Source: Bacillus sp. REN16 (GTDB taxonomy: Bacteria; Bacillota; Bacilli; Bacillales; Bacillaceae_L). From it: a stretch of 64,000 bases of DNA. The notes below the pieces were generated by a model. The model ran no database searches. It had not been told where the DNA came from and saw nothing but the letters and a program-made list of their open reading frames with translations. The stretch lies in the NCBI RefSeq assembly GCF_020731355.1, contig NZ_JAJFZK010000006.1, positions 1 through 64,000 of the forward strand, written 5' to 3'. The position numbers and the translations under genes were made by a program. Below, one piece after another: positions 47,067-55,549 of the stretch. Numbering within the stretch: position 1 is the first letter of the stretch; each line of letters begins with the position of its first letter.

Positions 47067-47097
47067 TTGGGACGCGGGGACAGGTCCATTGACCCAA
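47067..47097. repeat. REP-like element 3
   Basis: TTGGG(A) and (A)CCCAA enclose the core GGGGACAGGTCCATTGACC, nearly identical to the core of element 1. An A run and an imperfect stem AAGCAAGTCAGCC / GGCCAACCTGCTT follow to about 47137, possibly a relic terminator. Confidence 0.65.
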
Positions 47098-47267
47098 AAA
47101 AAGCAAGTCAGCCATATACGGCCAACCTGCTTTTATAATGCCCCTGCCAAGGAATTTCATTTTACCACAAAAGGGGGGGATTGGCCCTAGGTATTTCCGA
47201 AAAGTGTATGATAAGATGGACAAGCTGTTACATAGTACTTAAAAGATGTTAAAGGAGATGATGATGA

Positions 47268-49508
47268 GTGAGACAGGAGTTTATCGAAGTTATTAATGGA
47301 AGAGAAAACAATTTGAAGAATGTTCATGTCCAGATTCCTAAGGGGAAAATAACGATTTTCACAGGGGTCTCTGGTTCAGGGAAATCATCGATTGTGTTTG
47401 ATACGATTGCTCAGGAAGCGGGGCGCCAGTTAAACGAGACCTTTAGCAGTTTCGCCCGACAGTTTCTGCCGAAATACAGCCGTCCCGAGGCCGATGAAAT
47501 TAATAACCTATCCACCGCTATTATCGTGGATCAAAAACGACTTGGTGGAAATGCAAGATCTACGCTTGGGACGGTTACAGACATTCATCCTTTGTTTAGA
47601 CTTCTTTTTTCACGCTTTGCCGAACCCAGTATTGGTTGGAGTAATGCTTATTCCTTCAATGATCCAATTGGAATGTGCCCACATTGTGAGGGAATCGGTA
47701 GAACGATAACGATAAACCTTGATGCTGCGTTAGATAAGGAAAAGTCCTTAAATGAAGGTGCCATTTTACTGCCTGGTTTTGGACCTGGCACATGGCAATG
47801 GAAAGCATATGCTGAATCAGGTTTCTTTGACAATGATAAGAAAATCAAAGACTATACAAAAGAAGAATTTGATAAACTTATTTATTCTGAAGAAGAAAAA
47901 ATCGTAGTAAGTTATATGAACGGTGAAATCAATACCACTTATTTGGGCTTAGCTGTAAGATTTATGCGCCAAAATGTAGGTAGGGATAAAGATACCTCGA
48001 AAGCTGCCGAGAAAAAGTTAAAGGAATTCACTACAACTGGCACATGTCCAAGCTGCCAAGGTTCACGGTACAACCAGGAGGTCTTGTCTTCTAAAATCAA
48101 GGGCTATTCCATCTATGACCTGACAGCGTTGCAACTTGATGAGTTATGTGATGTGCTTCAATATTTCGATGACCCAAATTTAAAACCAATTGTTGATGGG
48201 ATTCTAGAACGTGTAAGAAATCTTTGTGATATTGGTTTAAGTTATTTGACCTTAACGCGCGAAACTCCAACCTTATCAGGTGGTGAGTCACAACGAGTTA
48301 AAATGGTGAAATATTTATCCAGCAACTTAACTGGGTTAATGTACATATTTGATGAACCAAGTACCGGACTTCATCCACGTGATGTTTACCGTTTAAATGA
48401 ATTACTTGTCAAATTACGTGATAAGGGAAATACGGTTTTAGTCGTGGAGCATGACCCAGACGTCATACAGATTGCAGACCATGTCATCGATGTTGGTCCC
48501 AATGCTGGTACGAATGGTGGTAACGTAATGTTTAGTGGAAGTTATCAAGGTTTATTGACTTCAGATACACTAACAGCTAAATATTTAAATCAAAAAATGG
48601 AAATAAACGTGAATCCAAGATCAGTTGCTGAGTTTTTAGAAAGTAAAAAAAGCAGCCTGCACAATTTAAAAAATGTCAGTATTCGTGTGCCAATTGGTGT
48701 TTTTACAGTTGTTACGGGTGTGGCGGGGTCTGGTAAAAGCACACTTGTAAATGAAGTTTTTGCAAAAGATTTTCCGGACTCCATAAGGATTGACCAGAGT
48801 CAAGTGCATGGTAACATTCGTTCTAACCCGGCAACTTTTTCAGGGATTATGAATTCGATTCGAAAAGCTTTTTCTGTTGAGAACAACGTAGACGGTGGGT
48901 TATTTAGCTATAATTCTAAAGGCGCCTGCGAAACTTGTGGTGGAACTGGAACGGTTGAGCTAAACCTATCCTTTATGGATAAAATGGAAATGGAATGTAG
49001 TGAATGTCACGGTGACCGTTACAAACAGGAAGTACTTCAATATCTCTATAAGGGAAAGAATATTGTTGATATCATGGAGATGTCCGTGGCGGAAGCAGTG
49101 GAATTTTTTGAAGCAAAAGACATTCAGAGACAACTAAAAAGCATGGAAACAGTTGGTCTTGGCTACCTGTCATTAGGACAACCATTAAACACGTTATCCG
49201 GTGGGGAAAGTCAAAGATTGAAACTGGCGAAAGAGCTTAATAAAAAGGGAAATATCTATATTCTAGACGAACCGACAACTGGATTGCATCTATCAGATGT
49301 CTCCAATATTCTTGTGATTATCAAAAAATTAGTAGACAAAGGTAATACCGTTATTGTCATTGAGCATAACCTGGATGTCATTCGAAATAGTGATTGGATC
49401 ATTGATCTAGGTCCGGATGGTGGTACTGGTGGTGGAGAAATTTTATACGAAGGACCACCGGCAGGTCTTAAAGATTGTGAGCGTTCGATAACTGCGAAGT
49501 ATATTTAA
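47268..49508 (+). CDS. Short UvrA paralogue (ABC-type, probable drug-resistance or repair ATPase)
   Basis: 746 residues, about 200 shorter than excision-repair UvrA. Both ATPase halves are present: Walker A GVSGSGKSS and GVAGSGKST, signatures LSGGESQRVK and LSGGESQRLK, Walker B IFDEPSTGLHP and ILDEPTTGLH. Zinc knuckles are CPHCEG, CPSCQG, CETCGG and CSECHG. The UvrB-binding region is reduced. Such class II/III UvrA proteins occur in self-resistance to DNA-binding drugs. The start is GTG 47268, ten bases after AAAGGAG; three ATGs closer to that site read another frame and stop after 12 codons. Confidence 0.9.
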   Translation: MRQEFIEVINGRENNLKNVHVQIPKGKITIFTGVSGSGKSSIVFDTIAQEAGRQLNETFSSFARQFLPKYSRPEADEINNLSTAIIVDQKRLGGNARSTLGTVTDIHPLFRLLFSRFAEPSIGWSNAYSFNDPIGMCPHCEGIGRTITINLDAALDKEKSLNEGAILLPGFGPGTWQWKAYAESGFFDNDKKIKDYTKEEFDKLIYSEEEKIVVSYMNGEINTTYLGLAVRFMRQNVGRDKDTSKAAEKKLKEFTTTGTCPSCQGSRYNQEVLSSKIKGYSIYDLTALQLDELCDVLQYFDDPNLKPIVDGILERVRNLCDIGLSYLTLTRETPTLSGGESQRVKMVKYLSSNLTGLMYIFDEPSTGLHPRDVYRLNELLVKLRDKGNTVLVVEHDPDVIQIADHVIDVGPNAGTNGGNVMFSGSYQGLLTSDTLTAKYLNQKMEINVNPRSVAEFLESKKSSLHNLKNVSIRVPIGVFTVVTGVAGSGKSTLVNEVFAKDFPDSIRIDQSQVHGNIRSNPATFSGIMNSIRKAFSVENNVDGGLFSYNSKGACETCGGTGTVELNLSFMDKMEMECSECHGDRYKQEVLQYLYKGKNIVDIMEMSVAEAVEFFEAKDIQRQLKSMETVGLGYLSLGQPLNTLSGGESQRLKLAKELNKKGNIYILDEPTTGLHLSDVSNILVIIKKLVDKGNTVIVIEHNLDVIRNSDWIIDLGPDGGTGGGEILYEGPPAGLKDCERSITAKYI

Positions 49509-49518
49509 GAAGATGACG

Positions 49519-49564
49519 AAGGGACAGGTCCGTTGACAGTGATGGGACAACGAATCTGTCCCAT
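49519..49564. repeat. REP-like element 4
   Basis: Begins GAAGGGACAGGTCCGTTGAC and ends with the hairpin TGGGACA-N7-TGTCCCA. It follows the UvrA-like gene by ten bases. Confidence 0.6.
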
Positions 49565-49759
49565 TATTCTCTTATTTTCTCCGATATGGCTATAAATAAA
49601 ATAAACCTGCGGGGAGAAATCGTATAACTGCATTTTTCCCCATAAATGTTGGTTTAGTCATAGTGTCGTTCTTTTAAGTGACCAGTATGTTTTATAGGTG
49701 AGATTATCCTCTGATATGCTATAATTTTGGAGGATAAAAAAAGTAGGGAGTGACCATTC

Positions 49760-50230
49760 TTGGCAATACATGTTGTACTATTCCAGCCAGATATCCCGGC
49801 TAATACTGGAAATATTGCACTAACTTGTGCAGCAACAGATACAGCTTTGCATTTAATCCGTCCACTTGGCTTTTCAACTGATGAAGAAATGATCAAACGG
49901 GCAGGTTTTGATTTTTGGCATTCTGTAAATATCACATATTATAATTCATTGGATGACTTTTTTTCAAAGAATCAAGGTGAGTTTTATTTTATTGAAACGT
50001 TTGGGGAAAAAACTCATTCAGCCTTTGATTTCAGTGATCGTTCAAGGGAACATTATTTTATGTTTGGAAAAGAAACAACGGGTTTACCAAAAGATTTGCT
50101 AGAACGACATAAAAATCACTTTTTGAGGATCCCAATGAATCACCATATTCGTTCACTCAATCTATCAAATACGGCTGCAATATTGGTATATGAGGCATTA
50201 AGACAGCAAGGCTATCCCAATTTAAAATAA
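49760..50230 (+). CDS. trmL: tRNA (cytidine/uridine-34-2'-O)-methyltransferase TrmL
   Basis: A 156-residue SPOUT methyltransferase acting on the wobble base of tRNA-Leu with SAM. Signature segments are LFQPDIPANTGNIALTCAATD at the N-terminus, FGKETTGLP, and RIPMNHHIRSLNLSNTAAILVYEALRQ in the C-terminal knot. The start is TTG 49760, with GGGAGTG about nine bases upstream. Full length. Confidence 0.95.
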   Translation: MAIHVVLFQPDIPANTGNIALTCAATDTALHLIRPLGFSTDEEMIKRAGFDFWHSVNITYYNSLDDFFSKNQGEFYFIETFGEKTHSAFDFSDRSREHYFMFGKETTGLPKDLLERHKNHFLRIPMNHHIRSLNLSNTAAILVYEALRQQGYPNLK

Positions 50231-50370
50231 AAAAACTTCCGTTTCATAAGATTTCTTGTTGACCTGCAAAATACCTGCAAGTTCCTTATTCTAGAAATAA
50301 TAAAGCTTCAGAATAATTGCTTTTTTCCACCAGCTATGTTTAACTGGTATCTAGTAACTTAATAATCTAA

Positions 50371-50464
50371 CAATTCGACTAGGGGAGCATGTAAATGCTG
50401 AGAGGTAGAAATATCGACCCTTTGAACCTGATCTAGGTAACACTAGCGTAGGGAAGTGGAGTTG
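50371..50464 (+). promoter_or_regulatory. TPP (THI-box) riboswitch
   Basis: CAATTC / GAGTTG form the closing stem. Inside are ACTAGGGGAGC, GCTGAGAGGTAG, GACCCTTTGAACCTGATCT and GCGTAGGGAAGTGG, all conserved THI-box positions. A terminator follows, so binding of thiamine pyrophosphate should lower tenA transcription. Confidence 0.95.
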
Positions 50465-50495
50465 GTATTTTTCGTGAAAACGATTATGTATGCCG

Positions 50496-50533
50496 AACCC
50501 ATTTCTAGTCTCTAGTGATGGGATTTGTTTTTT
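50496..50533 (+). terminator. Riboswitch-controlled terminator before tenA
   Basis: Stem AACCCAT...ATGGGATT with an inner CTAG/CTAG pair, followed by TTTTTT. It lies between the TPP aptamer and tenA, as expected for attenuation. Confidence 0.75.
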
Positions 50534-50572
50534 CTCTCTCCCGATGTCAGATGGTAGAAGGAGGAAATGAAA

Positions 50573-51253
50573 GTGAGCAGTCAATTTACAGATCGATTAT
50601 GGAACCGGGTTGAACCCATTTGGAATGCGTATTTGGAGCATCCTTTTGTGAAAGGGATAGGCGAGGGATGGTTAGAAAAGGATAAATTTAAACATTATAT
50701 GAAGCAGGATTATGTTTACTTGATTGAGTATTCCCGTCTATTTGCGCTAGGGAGTGCAAAGGCCCCTGATTTAAAAACGATGTCCATTTTTGCAAATCTT
50801 TTGCACGGTACGATGGAGATAGAAATGGATCTTCATCGCCAATATGCGGCAAAATTCGGTATATCTTCTGAAGAACTAGAGGCAACCGAGCCTGCATCCA
50901 CTACTACTTCATACACAAGCTACATGCTAAATGTTGCCCAACTTGGTGGTGTTGAAAATGTTGTCGCAGCTGTGCTTTCCTGTGCATGGAGCCATAACTT
51001 TATTGGGAAAAAACTAGCATCTTGGCCGGGAGCAATAGAGCATGAATTTTATGGAGAATGGGTGAAAATGTATTCATCAGATGAATTTACTGCGTTATCC
51101 GAAGATTGTAAAACTCTAATCAATGAAATCACAAGCGGAAAACCTGAACGAGATTTAGCTGTACTTGAAGAAATCGTCGTCAAAACCAGCAAGTTCGAAT
51201 ACATGTTTTGGGATATGGCGGAAAACCAAGAGGATTGGCCAATCACAAAATAA
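50573..51253 (+). CDS. tenA: Aminopyrimidine aminohydrolase / thiaminase II
   Basis: Salvages the pyrimidine part of degraded thiamine by hydrolysing the aminomethyl-pyrimidine. About 226 residues, all-helical. Conserved segments are HPFVKGIGEGWLEKDKFKHYMKQDYVYLIEYSRLFA, LSCAWSHNFIGKKL with the active-site Cys, and a C-terminal FEYMFWDMA with the catalytic Glu. GTG 50573 is eight bases after AGGAGG, while ATG 50567 is only two away. It stands alone under the TPP riboswitch. Confidence 0.95.
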   Translation: MSSQFTDRLWNRVEPIWNAYLEHPFVKGIGEGWLEKDKFKHYMKQDYVYLIEYSRLFALGSAKAPDLKTMSIFANLLHGTMEIEMDLHRQYAAKFGISSEELEATEPASTTTSYTSYMLNVAQLGGVENVVAAVLSCAWSHNFIGKKLASWPGAIEHEFYGEWVKMYSSDEFTALSEDCKTLINEITSGKPERDLAVLEEIVVKTSKFEYMFWDMAENQEDWPITK

Positions 51254-51307
51254 TCCAAAACCTCTGTTGACAACCCCGTACCAATTCATGTAAGGTATAA
51301 AAAAATA

Positions 51308-51336
51308 TTGACAAAAAAATGAAAAGAATTTAGAAT
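51308..51336 (+). promoter_or_regulatory. Consensus promoter of the PadR-HAAS operon
   Basis: TTGACA (51308-51313), 17 bases, TAGAAT (51331-51336). The predicted start site falls inside the inverted repeat described next. Confidence 0.7.
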
Positions 51337-51388
51337 AAAAACAACTATTTTGTAAAGCAAGATAGTTGTTTTTAAAAATGCTATCTTG
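51337..51388. promoter_or_regulatory. Large inverted repeat, candidate PadR operator or attenuator
   Basis: Arms AAAAACAACTATTTTG (51337-51352) and CAAGATAGTTGTTTTT (51358-51373) pair over 16 positions with one G-T pair. A second CTATCTTG (51381-51388) can pair instead with CAAGATAG, so two hairpins compete. It may also end tenA transcripts. Confidence 0.6.
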
Positions 51389-51466
51389 TTTTACCAACTA
51401 CCTAAGATAACTTTATTTTTTTATACACTACCTTGCATAGCATATTAGAGGAGGCAGTATGATGAA

Positions 51467-51790
51467 ATGTCGATAAGAAGCCAGCTGTTAAAGGGAATAT
51501 TAGACGGATGTGTATTAGCCGTCATTGAAAAAGAGCCAATCTATGGTTACGAACTTTCACAAAAACTGCTGAATATCGGTTTAGCTGATGTAAGTGAAGG
51601 GACCATTTATCCGGTTCTTTTGCGGCTCCAGAAGAATGGACTTATTCGAGGAGAAATGCGCCCTTCTGAATCAGGACCGAATCGGAAATATTATTTTTTG
51701 ACAGACAAGGGGTATGAGGCATTAGAAAGCATTACGGAAGAATGGGAGCAAATTTCAAAACCGGTGAACGAATTATTGAAAGGAAGGTAA
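51467..51790 (+). CDS. PadR-family transcriptional repressor
   Basis: 107 residues, the compact PadR-s type. It shows a winged helix with LDGCVLAVIEKEPIYGYELSQKL and VSEGTIYPVLLRLQKNGLI, then a dimerisation helix. It is followed after four bases by a HAAS-domain membrane protein, the usual pair. The in-frame ATG 51467 is 12 bases from GAGGAGG, while two better-spaced ATGs (51459 and 51462) open a frame of five codons or fewer that overlaps the start. Confidence 0.92.
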   Translation: MSIRSQLLKGILDGCVLAVIEKEPIYGYELSQKLLNIGLADVSEGTIYPVLLRLQKNGLIRGEMRPSESGPNRKYYFLTDKGYEALESITEEWEQISKPVNELLKGR

Positions 51791-51794
51791 GGAT

Positions 51795-52550
51795 ATGCTA
51801 TCAGCAAAAAGTGAGTTCTTTATAGACAATCTAAGAATGTACTTGATGATGTCAGGAAAAAATGATCAAGAAGTTTCGGAATTAATTGAAGAACTAAAGG
51901 ATCATCTTAGCGAAGCGGAGAAAAGTGGGAAGAGTATAGATGATATTGTTGGTCAAACACCAGAACAATACATGGCTTCATTAAAACAGGAAATGAGGAC
52001 AGATTACAAACAGCTTACAAAATTTCTACCAATCTATTTTATTGGAGTCATTGCTTATTTCCTCATTGGACCAGCCATAAGAGGAGAGTTTGAACTTAAC
52101 TATATTCAAGTTATTGGGATCCCGATCTTAGCAGTGTTGGGGCTAGGGATTTATGTTTATTTTTTACAGAAGGCTGGTCAGAAGCAATTTTCAAAGAAGA
52201 TGTTTTTTCTTAGTGGAGTAATTGCAAGTATGAGTGTAACGACCTTAGCAATTGTCATCATAGTTGGAAGTACGATATTTATGAATCCGTTTTTTATCGG
52301 TGATACGACAGCTGAAGTGGCGGTGATAGTGATTTGTGGTAGTATTTTTATTGGAACCGCGATTTGGAGTAAATCATGGGTTTTTATTGTGATTCCAGTT
52401 TTCCTTATTATCCCCGATGTTTTTACCCGCTTTACGGACGTGAGTATTGAAACGATCATTATCATTAGCATTTCTTCTTTTGTATTAATGTCTGTGGTCC
52501 TCATTCTAAATATATTAATAACAGAAAAAAGGAAAAAAAAGCTCGTCTGA
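51795..52550 (+). CDS. HAAS-domain membrane protein, PadR partner
   Basis: 251 residues. The soluble N-terminal helical HAAS domain (about 1-75) has SEFFIDNLRMYLMMSGKNDQEVSELIEELKDHL, and six or so membrane helices (about 77-245) follow. HAAS proteins usually accompany PadR regulators and are thought to link a membrane signal to repression. AAGGTAAGG lies before the ATG. Confidence 0.88.
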   Translation: MLSAKSEFFIDNLRMYLMMSGKNDQEVSELIEELKDHLSEAEKSGKSIDDIVGQTPEQYMASLKQEMRTDYKQLTKFLPIYFIGVIAYFLIGPAIRGEFELNYIQVIGIPILAVLGLGIYVYFLQKAGQKQFSKKMFFLSGVIASMSVTTLAIVIIVGSTIFMNPFFIGDTTAEVAVIVICGSIFIGTAIWSKSWVFIVIPVFLIIPDVFTRFTDVSIETIIIISISSFVLMSVVLILNILITEKRKKKLV

Positions 52551-52585
52551 AAGTTTTTTAAAATTTGATGTCTGACTTGTTTATT

Positions 52586-52611
52586 GCGCCGCAAAATGTG
52601 GTGCTTTTTTT
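52586..52611 (+). terminator. Terminator of the PadR-HAAS operon
   Basis: Arms GCGCCGCA and TGTGGTGC (two G-T pairs) with loop AAA, then seven T. Confidence 0.8.
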
Positions 52612-52641
52612 GAATGAACGGAACAATTAATTTAGGTAAAT

Positions 52642-52848
52642 TTATTTTTCCGGATGACTCTTACCTTTCTTATATACCTCATATTCTCCCCAGGACAAAA
52701 AGCAAAGTCCAACTAAAAAAGAAAGTAAACTTAAGTTACTAATGCTGTCCCAAATTCGTACACTGCCAAAAGTTTCACTTACATATTTTACAACAATTAG
52801 AATGGTTGCAATGGCGATTAGTAAGATTCCCATACTTCTCTTTACCAA
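52642..52848 (-). CDS. Small membrane protein, 68 residues
   Basis: Two hydrophobic helices (about 6-22 and 37-55) joined by a short loop, ending EYEVYKKGKSHPEK. I chose TTG 52848, six bases after GGGAGTG; an in-frame TTG five codons upstream overlaps that site. No family recognised. Confidence 0.65.
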   Translation of the reverse strand: MVKRSMGILLIAIATILIVVKYVSETFGSVRIWDSISNLSLLSFLVGLCFLSWGEYEVYKKGKSHPEK

Positions 52849-53038
52849 ACAAATCACTCCCAAATAGAATCACGTAATTTTTATTCCTTTAATTTATATA
52901 TCCATATTTTAACATTTAATGCACATTTAATGGACCGAATTTTATTAAATCGTTTAATTTGGGTATTTAATCGGTTTCTTCAAAATAGGATGGAATTAAA
53001 GTGACTTGCAAGAATATTTGAAAATATGAGGTGGATAT

Positions 53039-53536
53039 ATGGATTTTAGCAATTTTAAATCAATCAAAGATTATGGCTTTGTAGGTTATATTCCAGTTAG
53101 TCAATTGATGCAAAATCAATCTATCATTCCTCATTCTAGAGGGGTTTATATGGTCCTATATACTCCTGACATTTCTCCAAAATTTTTGAATAAGGGTTCA
53201 GGCGGTTTTTTCAAGGGCAAGGACCCTAATGTTCCAATCGAAGAGTTAAAGGTCAACTGGGTAAATGATACAAAAGTTATCTATATAGGCACCGCCGGTG
53301 GTGGAAAAAGCGCTGCGACGTTACATTCTAGAATCAAACAATTAGTAAAATTCGGTAGGGGAAAGAACGTTGGTCACTCTGGAGGAAGGCTGATTTGGCA
53401 AATAGAAAATAACCATGACTTGATCATTTGCTGGAAGGAACTACGTGTTGATGATCCATATGTTGTTAAAAAACAGTTAATGAGAGGATTTAAGAACATG
53501 TATCGAAAAAGGCCATTTGCTAATTTAGTTGATTGA
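53039..53536 (+). CDS. GIY-YIG-like nuclease-fold protein
   Basis: 165 residues. GVYMVLYTP and KVIYIGTAGGG correspond to the paired GIY and YIG strands. TLHSRIKQLVKFGRGKNVGHSGGRLIWQI carries the Arg and following helices, and ELRVDDPYVVKKQLM holds a candidate catalytic Glu region. The family includes stand-alone proteins of unknown role. GAGGTGG lies before the ATG. Confidence 0.75.
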   Translation: MDFSNFKSIKDYGFVGYIPVSQLMQNQSIIPHSRGVYMVLYTPDISPKFLNKGSGGFFKGKDPNVPIEELKVNWVNDTKVIYIGTAGGGKSAATLHSRIKQLVKFGRGKNVGHSGGRLIWQIENNHDLIICWKELRVDDPYVVKKQLMRGFKNMYRKRPFANLVD

Positions 53537-53613
53537 TTTCAGAATAGGTTCATACAAAAACGAGAACTAATCTTCGGATAGAGGATAATTTTTCGCTTAT
53601 TTTCCTTTAGAAC

Positions 53614-53664
53614 AACGACAAAAAAGTAGCCCAATTTATCTTGGACTGCTTTTTTGTCGTTTCT
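53614..53664 (+). terminator. Strong terminator after the GIY-YIG-like gene
   Basis: Long imperfect arms AACGACAAAAAAGTAGCCCAA-type and TTGGACTGCTTTTTTGTCGTT-type (20 or so pairs) around TTTATC, followed by TCTTT. Confidence 0.88.
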
Positions 53665-53681
53665 TTAGATAATAGAGAATC

Positions 53682-53710
53682 TGGGACACGGAACCTGTCC
53701 CCCTGTCCCA
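53682..53710. repeat. REP-like element 5
   Basis: TGGGACA and TGTCCCA enclose CGGAACCTGTCCCCC. It lies 22 bases upstream of the mevalonate-operon promoter. Confidence 0.65.
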
Positions 53711-53731
53711 CAATCAAATAATATGTAAAAT

Positions 53732-53767
53732 TTGACCTACATCAAATAATAGTGATAATCATTTTCA
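53732..53767 (+). promoter_or_regulatory. Promoter of the permease-mevalonate operon with a Fur/PerR-like box
   Basis: TTGACC (53732-53737), 16 bases, GATAAT (53754-53759). TGATAATCATTTTCA (53753-53767) matches the 7-1-7 Fur/PerR/Zur box TGATAATNATTATCA at 13 of the 14 defined positions and overlaps the -10. A separate TATAAT at 53829-53834 might be a second start. Confidence 0.6.
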
Positions 53768-53880
53768 GTAAAATAATTTTAGCAGAATAAGAGGAATTTC
53801 CAAATTAACGATAGATTAATTATCTGGGTATAATATCGCCAGGTGCATTTGAGTTATGGGGAATGAAAGGAGTCTATATG

Positions 53881-54153
53881 ATGGATGAAGGAAAAATGGA
53901 TGGAGTTATGACCCTAGAAAAAGAAAAGGTAAATGAGAATGTTGAAGTATGGGAAGATCTTGTAAATATAAAAAGCTTGGTTCTTTCATTATTAATATGC
54001 AGCTTTATGACACTAGGAGGGTATTTTATTGCACCAAATGAACCCCCTGCTCCTTTGTTTTTCGGATTAATTGGAGCTGTAATAGGCTTTATTATATGCA
54101 GCATTTTAATTAAACCAAAAAGGATGTTCCATGAGGCGGAAAGTGAGGAGTAA
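53881..54153 (+). CDS. Small membrane protein before the TctA-like permease
   Basis: 90 residues with an acidic N-terminus (about 1-30), two helices (about 31-50 and 58-77) and a basic then acidic tail. It is smaller than usual TctB subunits (about 150 residues, four helices) but holds the same place, three bases before the large permease gene. I infer a small transporter subunit. ATG 53881 is eight bases after AAAGGAG; ATG 53878 is also possible. Confidence 0.7.
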   Translation: MDEGKMDGVMTLEKEKVNENVEVWEDLVNIKSLVLSLLICSFMTLGGYFIAPNEPPAPLFFGLIGAVIGFIICSILIKPKRMFHEAESEE

Positions 54154-54156
54154 GGA

Positions 54157-55512
54157 TTGGACTTTGTATTAATATTACAAATGATTTTGGCCGCAGTAAT
54201 GGCCGCTGCTATATATACCGTTGTAGGTGTTGCACCAGGTACCGATGAAACGGCAACAATTGCACCTGTGATTTTGGTATTAGTACTTTCAGGCTTAGAA
54301 CCTGTTATTATATTAACCTTCTTTATTTCAGCCATTGTTGCTTGTAAATTGACAGATTCAATTCCGGTTGCTGTCGCGGGAATTCCAGGTGGAGTAATGG
54401 CAACTCCAATGGTCGAACACGCAGTAATTCTTAAAAAATTTGGACTGTCCGATGTCAGCATTCGAAAAATGGCTTCAGGCTCTGTGATTGGTACACTTGT
54501 AGCGGTACCTGTCAGTTTGCTTTTAGCCAATGCATTAATCCCGGTTGAAGATGTTATTAAGGAATATGCCAACCCGTTATTTTTTATTGGTGCAATTCTT
54601 TTAGCGCTTATGTGTAAAAATAGATGGCTTGCCATTGCTTCAATCATTCCATTTGCTCTCTTAATTCAAGGACTGCGTCATTTATATTGGGGTGTTGGTG
54701 CAGTTCCTGAGGGTACGAATGTTTTTGTATCATTTTTCTTAGGAATCACAATAGGCCCGGTTATTCTTACTTTATTTGAACTTTTAAACAAGGAAAAAAG
54801 GGATAGTCTTGAACGATTTGATAGAAAAACAATATTGTTTAATAATACAAAGCAATCGAAGGGCTTTCCAAATCCATTTACAATCTTAACGAAGAAAGAG
54901 CTTGGTATGGGTGCATTATCTTCATTAATAGGTTCAATCACTTTTATTATGAGTCCCGTGGGAATTACGATTTTATTAGGGGAAGTTTTTTCAAGCCGTA
55001 CGAAAGATCCTAAGGAGAAAGCCGCGCTTGCAATCGCATGTATGGAGGCGTTAACGAATGCAACCTATATAGCAGGAACATTAATTCCACTAATCGCTTT
55101 AGGGGTTCCATTATCACCTATGGCAATTGGCCCAGCGAATGCATTATTTAATGCGCCTCCAGTTTTTTCATTAGAGCATAATATCCACCACATTCTATCA
55201 AAAGGGGATTTTGTTTGGGCAACACTTATTGGAGCGGCTATTGCTATAGGAATCACATTCTTTGTCACAATTAGATTTTCCCAGCAAATTTGTGCTTTTG
55301 TCTTTAAAAGAATTCCTCATGAAGCAATGCTTGGTTTGTTTTTTAGCCTGGTGATATTGCTTTCGTTCATGGATGCTGGTTGGATTAATGTTGGTGGTGT
55401 TTTATTAGTCGGATTAGTTGCTGGGGTCCTTCACCGCTGGGGTATTAATTACGGTGTTCAATTTATGGTGCTCTATTCAGCACCATGGATCATTTTAAAA
55501 ATAGTAAGTTAA
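54157..55512 (+). CDS. TctA-like tripartite tricarboxylate transporter permease
   Basis: 451 residues with about 12 helices. It has the TctA landmarks GVAPGTDETATIAPVILVL, VAGIPGGVMATPM and the second-half repeat LIPLIALGVPLSPMAIGPANALF. Classical TctA works with TctB and a periplasmic TctC, and no TctC-like gene is present here. The start is TTG 54157, six bases after GAGGAG. It is followed 37 bases later by mvaK1, so the likely cargo is mevalonate or a related acid (inference). Confidence 0.82.
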   Translation: MDFVLILQMILAAVMAAAIYTVVGVAPGTDETATIAPVILVLVLSGLEPVIILTFFISAIVACKLTDSIPVAVAGIPGGVMATPMVEHAVILKKFGLSDVSIRKMASGSVIGTLVAVPVSLLLANALIPVEDVIKEYANPLFFIGAILLALMCKNRWLAIASIIPFALLIQGLRHLYWGVGAVPEGTNVFVSFFLGITIGPVILTLFELLNKEKRDSLERFDRKTILFNNTKQSKGFPNPFTILTKKELGMGALSSLIGSITFIMSPVGITILLGEVFSSRTKDPKEKAALAIACMEALTNATYIAGTLIPLIALGVPLSPMAIGPANALFNAPPVFSLEHNIHHILSKGDFVWATLIGAAIAIGITFFVTIRFSQQICAFVFKRIPHEAMLGLFFSLVILLSFMDAGWINVGGVLLVGLVAGVLHRWGINYGVQFMVLYSAPWIILKIVS

Positions 55513-55549
55513 TAGAATTTTTAAAAGAGTAAGGGCGGGTGTAGAAAAG

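Noticed and set aside
49654-49935. 93-codon minus-strand frame over the trmL start
   Set aside because: Antisense shadow of trmL; no ribosome site.
53874-54647. 257-codon minus-strand frame over the permease genes
   Set aside because: Ala/Ile/Thr-rich mirror of membrane protein codons; the plus-strand genes have family motifs and ribosome sites.
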